Source: Anisus vortex (lineage: Eukaryota > Mollusca > Gastropoda > Planorbidae). Taken from it: a stretch of DNA of 64,000 nucleotides. How positions within the stretch are numbered: position 1 is the stretch's first letter; each line of letters begins with the position of its first letter. The notes beneath the pieces were generated by a model that was not told the DNA's origin, searched no databases, and saw only the letters and a program-made list of their open reading frames with translations. The position numbers and the translations under genes were made by a program. Shown in pieces: positions 37,401 to 49,400 of the stretch. The DNA lies in assembly GCA_949126835.1 (NCBI GenBank), contig OX421506.1, positions 14,976,284-15,040,283 of the forward strand. The letters run 5' to 3'.

Positions 37401-40400
37401 GTTTTTCGTTACAAATACTAGTTCTAAACGTTATTTTTTTAACAGTTCGCTCCCGAGATACTTAGTATAAAGTTTACATGTGTTTTAATTGTCTAAAATT
37501 TAAAAGAAATGGCTATAATAACATAAAAAACCACAATGCCTTTTGTAAAATACTAAGTCGAAAAAATGCTTTAAATTTGGTTGCCCCAAAGCGACGCATG
37601 TTAGAGTGTCAACAAGTTTCTATATTAACCGGGGTGAGAAAATATAGGTCTACAGAACAATGATATGTTGTATAACTTATAGAAATATATTGATAAAATA
37701 GACAAACCTGTGCCAATAAATGTATAATTTGTTGTTGTAGTCTCTGTTGAAGTACTTGGTATTGTAGAGGAACTGGTAGGTATTGCAGTAGTACTTGAAG
37801 TCGTAGTTGTTGGTGCCGCGGTAGTTGTTGGTGCCGCGGTGGTTGTGGGTGCCGCGGTGGTTGTGGGTGCCGCGGTGGTTGTGGGTGCCGCGGTGGTTGT
37901 GGGTGCCGCGGTGGTTGTGGGTGCCGCGGTGGTTGTGGGTGCCGCGGTGGTTGTGGGTGCCGCGGTGGTTGTGGGTGCCGCGGTGGTTGTTGGTGCCGCG
38001 GTGGTTGTGGGTGCCGCGGTGGTTGTGGGTGCCGCGGTTGTTGTGGGTGCCGCGGTGGTTGTGGGTGCCGCGGTGGTTGTGGGTGCCGCGGTGGTTGTGG
38101 GTGCCGCGGTGGTTGTGGGTGCCGCCGTCGTTGTGGGTGCCGCCGTCGTTGTGGGTGCCGCCGTCGTTGTGGGTGCCGCCGTCGTTGTGGGTGCCGCCGT
38201 CGTTGTGGGTGCCGCCGTCGTTGTGGGTGCCGCCGTCGTTGTGGGTGCCGCCGTCGTTGTGGGTGCCGCCGTCGTTGTGGGTGCCGCCGTCGTTGTGGGT
38301 GCCGCCGTCGTTGTGGGTGCCGCCGTCGTTGTGGGTGCCGCCGTCGTTGTGGGTGCCGCCGTCGTTGTGGGTGCCGCGGTCGTTGTGGGTGCCGCGGTCG
38401 TTGTGGGTGCCGCGGTCGTTGTGGGTGCCGCGGTCGTTGTGGGTGCCGCGGTAGTTGTGGGTGCCGCGGTGGTTGTGGGTGCCGCGGTGGTTGTGGGTGC
38501 CGCGGTGGTTGTGGGTGCCGCGGTGGTTGTGGGTGCCGCGGTGGTTGTTGGTGCCGCGGTGGTTGTGGGTGCCGCGGTGGTTGTGGGTGCCGCGGTGGTT
38601 GTGGGTGCCGCGGTGGTTGTGGGTGCCGCGGTGGTTGTGGGTGCCGCGGTGGTTGTGGGTGCCGCGGTGGTTGTGGGTGCCGCGGTGGTTGTGGGTGCCG
38701 CGGTGGTTGTGGGTGCCGCGGTGGTTGTGGGTGCCGCGGTGGTTGTGGGTGCCGCGGTGGTTGTTGGTGCCGCGGTGGTTGTGGGTGCCGCGGTGGTTGT
38801 GGGTGCCGCGGTGGTTGTGGGTGCCGCGGTGGTTGTGGGTGCCGCGGTGGTTGTGGGTGCCGCGGTGGTTGTGGGTGCCGCCGTCGTTGTGGGTGCCGCC
38901 GTCGTTGTGGGTGCCGCCGTCGTTGTGGGTGCCGCCGTCGTTGTGGGTGCCGCCGTCGTTGTGGGTGCCGCCGTCGTTGTGGGTGCCGCCGTCGTTGTGG
39001 GTGCCGCCGTCGTTGTGGGTGCCGCCGTCGTTGTGGGTGCCGCCGTCGTTGTGGGTGCCGCCGTCGTTGTGGGTGCCGCGGTCGTTGTGGGTGCCGCGGT
39101 CGTTGTGGGTGCCGCGGTCGTTGTGGGTGCCGCGGTCGTTGTGGGTGCCGCGGTCGTTGTGGGTGCCGCGGTCGTTGTGGGTGCCGCGGTCGTTGTGGGT
39201 GCCGCCGTAGTTGTGGGTGCGGCGGTACTTGTGGGTGCCGCGGTACTTGTGGGTGCCGCGGTACTTGTGGGGGCCGCGGTTGTTGGGGCCGCCGTCGTTG
39301 TTGGGGCCGCCGTCGTTGTTGGGGCCGCCGTCGTTGTGGGTGCCGCGGTCGTTGTGGGTGCCGCGGTCGTTGTGGGTGCCGCGGTCGTTTTGGGTGCCGC
39401 GGTCGTTGTGGGTGCCGCCGTCGTTGTGGGTGCCGCCGTCGTTGTGGGTGCCGCCGTCGTTGTGGGTGCCGCCGTCGTTGTGGGTGCCGCGGTCGTTGTG
39501 GGTGCCGCGGTCGTGGTGGGTGCCGCGGTCGTGGTGGGTGCCGCGGTCGTGGTGGGTGCCGCGGTCGTGGTGGGTGCCGCGGTCGTGGTGGGTGCCGCGG
39601 TCGTGGTGGGTGCCGCGGTCGTGGTGGGTGCCGCGGTCGTGGTGGGTGCCGCGGTCGTGGTGGGTGCCGCCGTCGTTGTGGGTGCCGCCGTCGTTGTGGG
39701 TGCCGCCGTCGTTGTGGGTGCCGCGGTCGTTGTGGGTGCCGCGGTCGATGTGGGTGCCGCGGTCGTAGTGGGTGCCGCGGTCGTGGTGGGTGCCGCGGTC
39801 GTGGTGGGTGCCGCGGTCGTGGTGGGTGCCGCGGTCGTGGTGGGTGCCGCGGTCGTGGTGGGTGCCGCGGTCGTGGTGGGTGCCGCCGTAGTGGTGGGTG
39901 CCGCCGTAGTGGTGGGTGTCGCCGTAGTGGTGGGTGCCGCCGTAGTTGTGGGTGCCGCCGTAGTTGTGGGTGCCGCGGTTGTTGTGGGTGCCGCCGTAGT
40001 TGTGGGTGCCGCGGTCGTTGTGGGTGCCGCGGTCGTTGTGGGTGCCGCGGTCGTTGTGGGTGCCGCGGTCGTTGTGGGTGCCGCGGTCGTTGTGGGTGCC
40101 GCGGTCGTTGTGGGTGCCGCGGTCGTTGTAATTGCCGCGGTCGTTGTGGGTGTCGCCGTCGTTGTGGGTGCCGCCGTCGTTGTGGGTGCCGCGGTCGTTG
40201 TGGGTGCCGCCGTCGTTGTGGGTGCCGCCGTCGTGGTGGGTGCCGCGGTCGTGGTGGGTGCCGCGGTCGTGGTGGGTGCCGCGGTCGTGGTGGGTGCCGC
40301 GGTCATGGTGGGTGCCGCGGTCGTGGTGGGTGCCGCGGTCGTGGTGGGTGCCGCGGTCGTGGTGGGTGCAGCGGTCGTTGTGGGTGTCGCGGTCGTTGTG

Positions 40401-43400
40401 GGTGCCGCGGTCGTTGTGGGTGCCGCGGTCGTTGTGGGTGCCGCGGTCGTTGTGGGTGCCGCGGTCGTTGTGGGTACCGCCGTCGTTGTAGGTGCCGCCG
40501 TCGTTGTGGGTGCCGCCGTCGTTGTGGGTGCCGCCGTCGTTGTGGGTGCCGCCGTCGTTGTGGGTGCCGCCGTCGTTGTGGGTGCCGCCGTCGTTGTGGG
40601 TGCCGCCGTCGTTGTGGGTGCCGTGGTCGTGGTGGGTGCCGCGGTCGTGGTGGGTGCCGCGGTCGTGGTGGGTGCCGCCGTAGTGGTGGGTGCCGCCGTA
40701 GTTGTGGGTGCCGCGGTTGTTGTGGGTGCCGCCGTAGTTGTGGGTGCCGCAGTCGTTGTGGGTGCCGCGGTCGTTGTGGGTGCCGCGGTTGTTGTGGGTG
40801 CCGTGGTCGTTGTGGGTGCCGCGGTCGTGGTGGGTGCCGCGGTCGTTGTGGGTGACTCCGTAGATGTGGGTGCCGCGGTCGTTGTGGGTGCCGCGGTCGT
40901 TGTAATTGCCGCGGTCGTTGTGGGTGTCGCCGTCGTTGTGGGTGCCGCCGTCGTTGTGGGTGCCGCGGTCGTTGTGGGTGCCGCCGTCGTTGTGGGTGCC
41001 GCCGTCGTGGTGGGTGCCGCGGTCGTGGTGGGTGCCGCGGTCGTGGTGGGTGCCGCGGTCGTGGTGGGTGCCGCGGTCGTGGTGGGTGCCGCGGTCTTGG
41101 TGGGTGCCGCGGTCGTGGTGGGTGCCGCGGTCGTGGTGGGTGCCGCGGTCGTGGTGGGTGCCGCGGTCGTGGTGGGTGCAGCGGTCGTTGTGGGTGTCGC
41201 GGTCGTTGTGGGTGCCGCGGTCGTTGTGGGTGCCGCGGTCGTTGTGGGTGCCGCGGTCGTTGTGGGTGCCGCGGTCGTTGTGGGTGCCGCGGTCGTTGTG
41301 GGTGCCGCCGTCGTTGTGGGTGCCGCCGTCGTTGTGGGTGCCGCCGTCGTTGTGGGTGCCGCCGTCGTTGTGGGTGCCGCCGTCGTTGTGGGTGCCGCCG
41401 TCGTTGTGGGTGCCGCCGTCGTTGTGGGTGCCGCCGTCGTTGTGGGTGCCGCCGTTGTTGTGGGTGCCGCCGTCGTTGTGGGTGCCGCCGTCGTTGTGGG
41501 TGCCGCCGTCGTTGTGGGTGCCGCCGTCGTTGTGGGTGCCGCCGTCGTTGTGGGTGCCGCCGTCGTTGTGGGTGCCGCCGTCGTTGTGGGTGCCGCCGTC
41601 GTTGTGGGTGCCGCCGTCGTTGTGGGTGCCGCGGTCGTTGTGGGTGCCGCGGTCGTGGTGGGTGCCGCGGTCGTGGTGGGTGCCGCGGTCGTGGTGGGTG
41701 CCGCGGTCGTGGTGGGTGCCGCGGTCGTGGTGGGTGCCGCGGTCGTGGTGGGTGCCGCGGTCGTGGTGGGTGCCGCGGTCGTGGTGGGTGCCGCGGTCGT
41801 GGTGGGTGCCGCCGTAGTGGTGGGTGCCGCCGTAGTTGTGGGTGCCGCGGTTGTTGTGGGTGCCGCCGTAGTTGTGGGTGCCGCAGTCGTTGTGGGTGCC
41901 GCGGTCGTTGTGGGTGCCGCGGTTGTTGTGGGTGCCGTGGTCGTTGTGGGTGCCGCGGTCGTGGTGGGTGCCGCGGTCGTTGTGGGTGACTCCGTAGATG
42001 TGGGTGCCGCGGTCGTTGTGGGTGCCGCGGTCGTTGTAATTGCCGCGGTCGTTGTGGGTGTCGCCGTCGTTGTGGGTGCCGCCGTCGTTGTGGGTGCCGC
42101 GGTCGTTGTGGGTGCCGCCGTCGTTGTGGGTGCCGCCGTCGTGGTGGGTGCCGCGGTCGTGGTGGGTGCCGCGGTCGTGGTGGGTGCCGCGGTCGTGGTG
42201 GGTGCCGTGGTCGTGGTGGGTGCCGCGGTCTTGGTGGGTGCCGCGGTCGTGGTGGGTGCCGCGGTCGTGGTGGGTGCCGCGGTCGTGGTGGGTGCCGCGG
42301 TCGTGGTGGGTGCAGCGGTCGTTGTGGGTGTCGCGGTCGTTGTGGGTGCCGCGGTCGTTGTGGGTGCCGCGGTCGTTGTGGGTGCCGCGGTCGTTGTGGG
42401 TGCCGCGGTCGTTGTGGGTGCCGCGGTCGTTGTGGGTGCCGCCGTCGTTGTGGGTGCCGCCGTCGTTGTGGGTGCCGCCGTCGTTGTGGGTGCCGCCGTC
42501 GTTGTGGGTGCCGCCGTCGTTGTGGGTGCCGCCGTCGTTGTGGGTGCCGCCGTCGTTGTGGGTGCCGCCGTCGTTGTGGGTGCCGCCGTCGTTGTGGGTG
42601 CCGCCGTCGTTGTGGGTGCCGCCGTCGTTGTGGGTGCCGCCGTCGTTGTGGGTGCCGCCGTCGTTGTGGGTGCCGCCGTCGTTGTGGGTGCCGCCGTCGT
42701 TGTGGGTGCCGCCGTCGTTGTGGGTGCCGCCGTCGTTGTGGGTGCCGCCGTCGTTGTGGGTGCCGCGGTCGTTGTGGGTGCCGCGGTCGTGGTGGGTGCC
42801 GCGGTCGTGGTGGGTGCCGCGGTCGTGGTGGGTGCCGCGGTCGTGGTGGGTGCCGCGGTCGTGGTGGGTGCCGCGGTCGTGGTGGGTGCCGCGGTCGTGG
42901 TGGGTGCCGCGGTCGTGGTGGGTGCCGCGGTCGTGGTGGGTGCCGCCGTAGTGGTGGGTGCCGCCGTAGTTGTGGGTGCCGCGGTTGTTGTGGGTGCCGC
43001 CGTAGTTGTGGGTGCCGCGGTCGTTGTGGGTGCCGCGGTCGTTGTGGGTGCCTCGGTCGTTGTGGGTGCCGCGGTCGTTGTGGGTGCCGCGGTCGTTGTG
43101 GGTGCCGCGGTCGTTGTGGGTGCCGCGGTCGTTGTGGGTGCCGCGGTCGTTGTGGGTGCCGCGGTCGTTGTGGGTGCCGCGGTCGTTGTGGGTGTCGCCG
43201 TCGTTGTGGGTGCCGCGGTCGTTGTGGGTGCCGCGGTCGTTGTGGGTGCCGCCGTCGTTGTGGGTGCCGCCGTCGTGGTGGGTGCCGCGGTCGTGGTGGG
43301 TGCCGCGGTCGTGGTGGGTGCCGCGGTCGTGGTGGGTGCCGCGGTCGTGGTGGGTGCCGCGGTCGTGGTGTGTGCCGCGGTCGTGGTGGGTGCCGCGGTC

Positions 43401-46400
43401 GTGGTGGGTGCCGCGGTCGTGGTGGGTGCCGCGGTCGTGGTGGGTGCCGCCGTAGTTGTGGGTGCCGCCGTAGTTGTGGGTGCCGCCGTAGTTGTGGGTG
43501 CCGCCGTAGTTGTGGGTGCCGCGGTCGTTGTGGGTGCCGCGGTCGTTGTGGGTGCATCGGTCGTTGTGGGTACCGCGGTCGTGGTGGGTGCCGCGGTCGT
43601 GGTGTGTGCCGCGGTCGTGGTGGGTGCCGCGGTCGTGGTGGGTGCCGCGGTCGTGGTGGGTGCCGCGGTCGTTGTGGGTGCATCGGTCGTTGTGGGTACC
43701 GCGGTCGTTGTGGGTGCCGCGGTCGTTGTGGGTGCCGCGGTCGTTGTGGGTGCCGCGGTCGTGGTGGGTGCCGCGGTCGTGGTGGGTGCCGCGGTCGTGG
43801 TGGGTGCCGCGGTCGTGGTGGGTGCCGCCGTAGTTGTGGGTGCTGCCGTCGTTGTGGGTGCCGCCGTCGTTGTGGGTGCCGCGGTCGTGGTGGGTGCCGC
43901 GGTCGTGGTGGGTGCCGCGGTCGTAGTGGGTGCCGCGGTCGTGGTGGGTGCCGCCGTAGTTGTGGGTGCCGCCGTAGTTGTGGGTGCCGCCGTAGTTGTG
44001 GGTGCCGCCGTAGTTGTGGGTGCCGCGGTCGTTGTGGGTGCCGCGGTCGTTGTGGGTGCAGCGGTCGTTGTGGGTACCGCGGTCGTTGTGGGTGCCGCGG
44101 TCGTTGTGGGTGCCGCGGTCGTTGTGGGTGCCGCGGTCGTTGTGGGTGCCGCGGTCGTTGTGGGTGCCGCCGTCATTGTGGGTGCCGCCGTCGTTGTGGG
44201 TGCCGCCGTCGTTGTGGGTGCCGCGGTCGTTGTGGGTGCCGCGGTCGTTGTGGGTGCCGCGGTCGTGGTGGGTGCCGCGGTCGTGGTGGGTGCCGCGGTC
44301 GTGGTGGGTGCCGCGGTCGTGGTGGGTGCCGCGGTCGTGATGGGTGCCGCGGTCGTGGTGGGTGCCGCGGTCGTGGTGGGTGCCGCGGTCGTGGTGGGTG
44401 CCGCCGTCGTTGTGGGTGCCGCCGTCGTTGTGGGTGCCGCCGTCGTTGTGGGTGCCGCGGTCGTTGTGGGTGCCGCGGTCGATGTGGGTGCCGCGGTCGT
44501 GGTGGGTGCCGCGGTCGTGGTGGGTGCCGCGGTCGTGGTGGGTGCCGCGGTCGTGGTGGGTGCCGCGGTCGTTGTGGGTGCATCGGTCGTTGTGGGTACC
44601 GCGGTCGTTGTGGGTGCCGCGGTCGTTGTGGGTGCCGCGGTCGTTGTGGGTGCCGCGGTCGTGGTGGGTGCCGCGGTCGTGGTGGGTGCCGCGGTCGTGG
44701 TGGGTGCCGCGGTCGTGGTGGGTGCCGCCGTAGTTGTGGGTGCTGCCGTCGTTGTGGGTGCCGCCGTCGTTGTGGGTGCCGCGGTCGTGGTGGGTGCCGC
44801 GGTCGTGGTGGGTGCCGCGGTCGTAGTGGGTGCCGCGGTCGTGGTGGGTGCCGCCGTAGTTGTGGGTGCCGCCGTAGTTGTGGGTGCCGCCGTAGTTGTG
44901 GGTGCCGCCGTAGTTGTGGGTGCCGCGGTCGTTGTGGGTGCCGCGGTCGTTGTGGGTGCAGCGGTCGTTGTGGGTACCGCGGTCGTTGTGGGTGCCGCGG
45001 TCGTTGTGGGTGCCGCGGTCGTTGTGGGTGCCGCGGTCGTTGTGGGTGCCGCGGTCGTTGTGGGTGCCGCCGTCATTGTGGGTGCCGCCGTCGTTGTGGG
45101 TGCCGCCGTCGTTGTGGGTGCCGCGGTCGTTGTGGGTGCCGCGGTCGTTGTGGGTGCCGCGGTCGTGGTGGGTGCCGCGGTCGTGGTGGGTGCCGCGGTC
45201 GTGGTGGGTGCCGCGGTCGTGGTGGGTGCCGCGGTCGTGATGGGTGCCGCGGTCGTGGTGGGTGCCGCGGTCGTGGTGGGTGCCGCGGTCGTGGTGGGTG
45301 CCGCCGTCGTTGTGGGTGCCGCCGTCGTTGTGGGTGCCGCCGTCGTTGTGGGTGCCGCGGTCGTTGTGGGTGCCGCGGTCGTTGTGGGTGCCGCGGTCGA
45401 TGTGGGTGCCGCGGTCGTGGTGGGTGCCGCGGTCGTGGTGGGTGCCGCGGTCGTGGTGGGTGCCGCGGTCGTGGTGGGTGCCGCGGTCGTGGTGGGTGCC
45501 GCGGTCGTGGTGGGTGCCGCCGTAGTTGTGGGTGCCGCCGTAGTTGTGGGTGCCGCCGTAGTTGTGGGTGCCGCGGTCGTTGTGGGTGCCGCGGTCGTTG
45601 TGGGTGCCGCGGTCGTTGTGGGTGCAGCGGTCGTTGTGGGTGCCGCGGTCGTTGTGGGTGCCGCGGTCGTGGTGGGTGCCGCGGTCGTGGTGGGTGCCGC
45701 GGTCGTGGTGGGTGCCGCGGTCGTGGTGGGTGCCGCGGTCGTTGTGGGTGCCGCCGTCGTTGTGGGTGCCGCGGTCGTGGTGGGTGCCGCGGTCGTGGTG
45801 GGTGCCTCGGTCGTGGTGGGTGCCGCGGTCGTGGTGGGTGCCGCCGTAGTTGTGGGTGCCGCCGTAGTTGTGGGTGCCGCCGTAGTTGTGGGTGCCGCCG
45901 TAGTTGTGGGTGCCGCGGTCGTTGTGGGTGCCGCGGTCGTTGTGGGTGCAGCGGTCGTTGTGGGTACCGCGGTCGTTGTGGGTACCGCGGTCGTTGTGGG
46001 TGCCGCCGTCGTTGTGGGTGCCGCCGTCGTTGTGGGTGCCGCGGTCGTGGTGGGTGCCGCGGTCGTGGTGGGTGCCGCGGTCGTGGTGGGTGCCGCGGTC
46101 GTGGTGGGTGCCGCCGTAGTTGTGGGTGCCGCCGTAGTTGTGGGTGCCGCCGTAGTTGTGGGTGCCGCGGTCGTTGTGGGTGCCGCGGTCGTTGTGGGTG
46201 CAGCGGTCGTTGTGGGTGCAGCGGTCGTTGTGGGTGCAGCGGTCGTTGTGGGTACCGCGGTCGTTGTGGGTGCCGCGGTCAATGTGGGTGCCGCGGTCGT
46301 TGTGGGTGCCGCGGTCGTTGTGGGTGCCGCGGTCGTGGTGGGTGCCGCGGTCGTGGTGGGTGCCGCGGTCGTGGTGGGTGCCGCGGTCGTGGTGGGTGCC

Positions 46401-49400
46401 GCGGTCGTGGTGGGTGCCGCCGTAGTTGTGGGTGCCGCCGTAGTTGTGGGTGCCGCCGTAGTTGTGGGTGCCGCCGTAGTTGTGGGTGCCGCCGTAGTTG
46501 TGTGTGCAGCGGTCGTTGTGGGTGCCGCGGTCGTTGTGGGTACCGCGGTCGTTGTGGGTGCCGCGGTCGTTGTGGGTGCCGCGGTCGTTGTGGGTGCCGC
46601 GGTCGTGGTGGGTGCCGCGGTCGTTGTGGGTGCCGCGGTCGTTGTGGGTGCCGCGGTCGTTGTGGGTGCCGCGGTCGTTGTGGGTGCCGCGGTCGTTGTG
46701 GGTGCCGCGGTCGTTGTGGGTGCCGCCGTCGTTGTGGGTGCCGCCGTCGTTGTGAGTGCCGCGGTCGTTGTGGGTGCCGCGGTCGTTGTGGGTGCCGCGG
46801 TCGTGGTGGGTGCCGCGGTCGTGGTGGGTGCCGCGGTCGCGGTGGGTGCCGCGGTCGTGGTGGGTGCCGCGGTCGTGGTGGGTGCCGCGGTCGTGGTGGG
46901 TGCCGCGGTCGTGGTGGGTGCCGCGGTCGTGGTGGGTGCCGCCGTCGTTGTGGGTGCCGCCGTCGTTGTGGGTGCCGCCGTCGTTGTGGGTGCCGCGGTC
47001 GTTGTGGGTGCCGCGGTCGATGTGGGTGCCGCGGTCGTAGTGGGTGCCGCGGTCGTGGTGGGTGCCGCGGTCGTGGTGGGTGCCGCGGTCGTGGTGGGTG
47101 CCGCGGTCGTGGTGGGTGCCGCGGTCGTGGTGGGTGCCGCGGTCGTGGTGGGTGCCGCCGTAGTTGTGGGTGCCGCCGTAGTTGTGGGTGCCGCGGTCGT
47201 TGTGGGTGCCGCGGTCGTTGTGGGTGCCGCGGTCGTTGTGGGTGCAGCGGTCGTTGTGGGTGCAGCGGTCGTTGTGGGTGCCGCGGTCGTTGTGGGTGCC
47301 GCGGTCGTGGTGGGTGCCGCGGTCGTGGTGGGTGCCGCGGTCGTGGTGGGTGCCGCGGTCGTGGTGGGTGCCGCGGTCGTTGTGGGTGCCGCGGTCGTTG
47401 TGGGTGCCGCGGTCGTTGTGGGTGCCGCGGTCGTTGTGGGTGCCGCGGTCGTTGTGGGTGCCGCGGTCGTTGTGGGTGCCGCGGTCGTTGTGGGTGTCGC
47501 CGTCGTTGTGGGTGCCGCGGTCGTTGTGGGTGCCGCGGTCGTTGTGGGTGCCGCCGTCGTTGTGGGTGCCGCCGTCGTTGTGGGTGCCGCCGTCGTGGTG
47601 GGTGCCGCGGTCGTGGTGGGTGCCGCGGTCGTGGTGGGTGCCGCGGTCGTGGTGGGTGCCGCGGTCGTGGTGGGTTCCGCGGTCGTGGTGTGTGCCGCGG
47701 TCGTGGTGGGTGCCGCGGTCGTGGTGGGTGCCGCGGTCGTGGTGGGTGCCGCGGTCGTGGTGGGTGCCGCCGTAGTTGTGGGTGCCGCCGTAGTTGTGGG
47801 TGCCGCCGTAGTTGTGGGTGCCGCCGTAGTTGTGGGTGCCGCGGTCGTTGTGGGTGCCGCGGTCGTTGTGGGTGCATCGGTCGTTGTGGGTACCGCGGTC
47901 GTTGTGGGTGCCGCGGTCGTTGTGGGTGCCGCGGTCGTTGTGGGTGCCGCGGTCGTGGTGGGTGCCGCGGTCGTGGTGGGTGCCGCGGTCGTGGTGGGTG
48001 CCGCGGTCGTGGTGGGTGCCGCCGTAGTTGTGGGTGCTGCCGTCGTTGTGGGTGCCGCCGTCGTTGTGGGTGCCGCGGTCGTGGTGGGTGCCGCGGTCGT
48101 GGTGGGTGCCGCGGTCGTAGTGGGTGCCGCGGTCGTGGTGGGTGCCGCCGTAGTTGTGGGTGCCGCCGTAGTTGTGGGTGCCGCCGTAGTTGTGGGTGCC
48201 GCCGTAGTTGTGGGTGCCGCGGTCGTTGTGGGTGCCGCGGTCGTTGTGGGTGCAGCGGTCGTTGTGGGTACCGCGGTCGTTGTGGGTGCCGCGGTCGTTG
48301 TGGGTGCCGCGGTCGTTGTGGGTGCCGCGGTCGTTGTGGGTGCCGCGGTCGTTGTGGGTGCCGCCGTCATTGTGGGTGCCGCCGTCGTTGTGGGTGCCGC
48401 CGTCGTTGTGGGTGCCGCGGTCGTTGTGGGTGCCGCGGTCGTTGTGGGTGCCGCGGTCGTGGTGGGTGCCGCGGTCGTGGTGGGTGCCGCGGTCGTGGTG
48501 GGTGCCGCGGTCGTGGTGGGTGCCGCGGTCGTGATGGGTGCCGCGGTCGTGGTGGGTGCCGCGGTCGTGGTGGGTGCCGCGGTCGTGGTGGGTGCCGCCG
48601 TCGTTGTGGGTGCCGCCGTCGTTGTGGGTGCCGCCGTCGTTGTGGGTGCCGCGGTCGTTGTGGGTGCCGCGGTCGATGTGGGTGCCGCGGTCGTGGTGGG
48701 TGCCGCGGTCGTGGTGGGTGCCGCGGTCGTGGTGGGTGCCGCGGTCGTGGTGGGTGCCGCGGTCGTTGTGGGTGCATCGGTCGTTGTGGGTACCGCGGTC
48801 GTTGTGGGTGCCGCGGTCGTTGTGGGTGCCGCGGTCGTTGTGGGTGCCGCGGTCGTGGTGGGTGCCGCGGTCGTGGTGTGTGCCGCGGTCGTGGTGGGTG
48901 CCGCGGTCGTGGTGGGTGCCGCCGTAGTTGTGGGTGCTGCCGTCGTTGTGGGTGCCGCCGTCGTTGTGGGTGCCGCGGTCGTGGTGGGTGCCGCGGTCGT
49001 AGTGGGTGCCGCGGTCGTGGTGGGTGCCGCCGTAGTTGTGGGTGCCGCCGTAGTTGTGGGTGCCGCCGTAGTTGTGGGTGCCGCCGTAGTTGTGGGTGCC
49101 GCGGTCGTTGTGGGTGCCGCGGTCGTTGTGGGTGCAGCGGTCGTTGTGGGTACCGCGGTCGTTGTGGGTGCCGCGGTCGTTGTGGGTGCCGCGGTCGTTG
49201 TGGGTGCCGCGGTCGTTGTGGGTGCCGCGGTCGTTGTGGGTGCCGCCGTCGTTGTGGGTGCCGCCGTCGTTGTGGGTGCCGCCGTCGTTGTGGGTGCCGC
49301 GGTCGTTGTGGGTGCCGCGGTCGTTGTGGGTGCCGCGGTCGTGGTGGGTGCCGCGGTCGTGGTGGGTGCCGCGGTCGTGGTGGGTGCCGCGGTCGTGGTG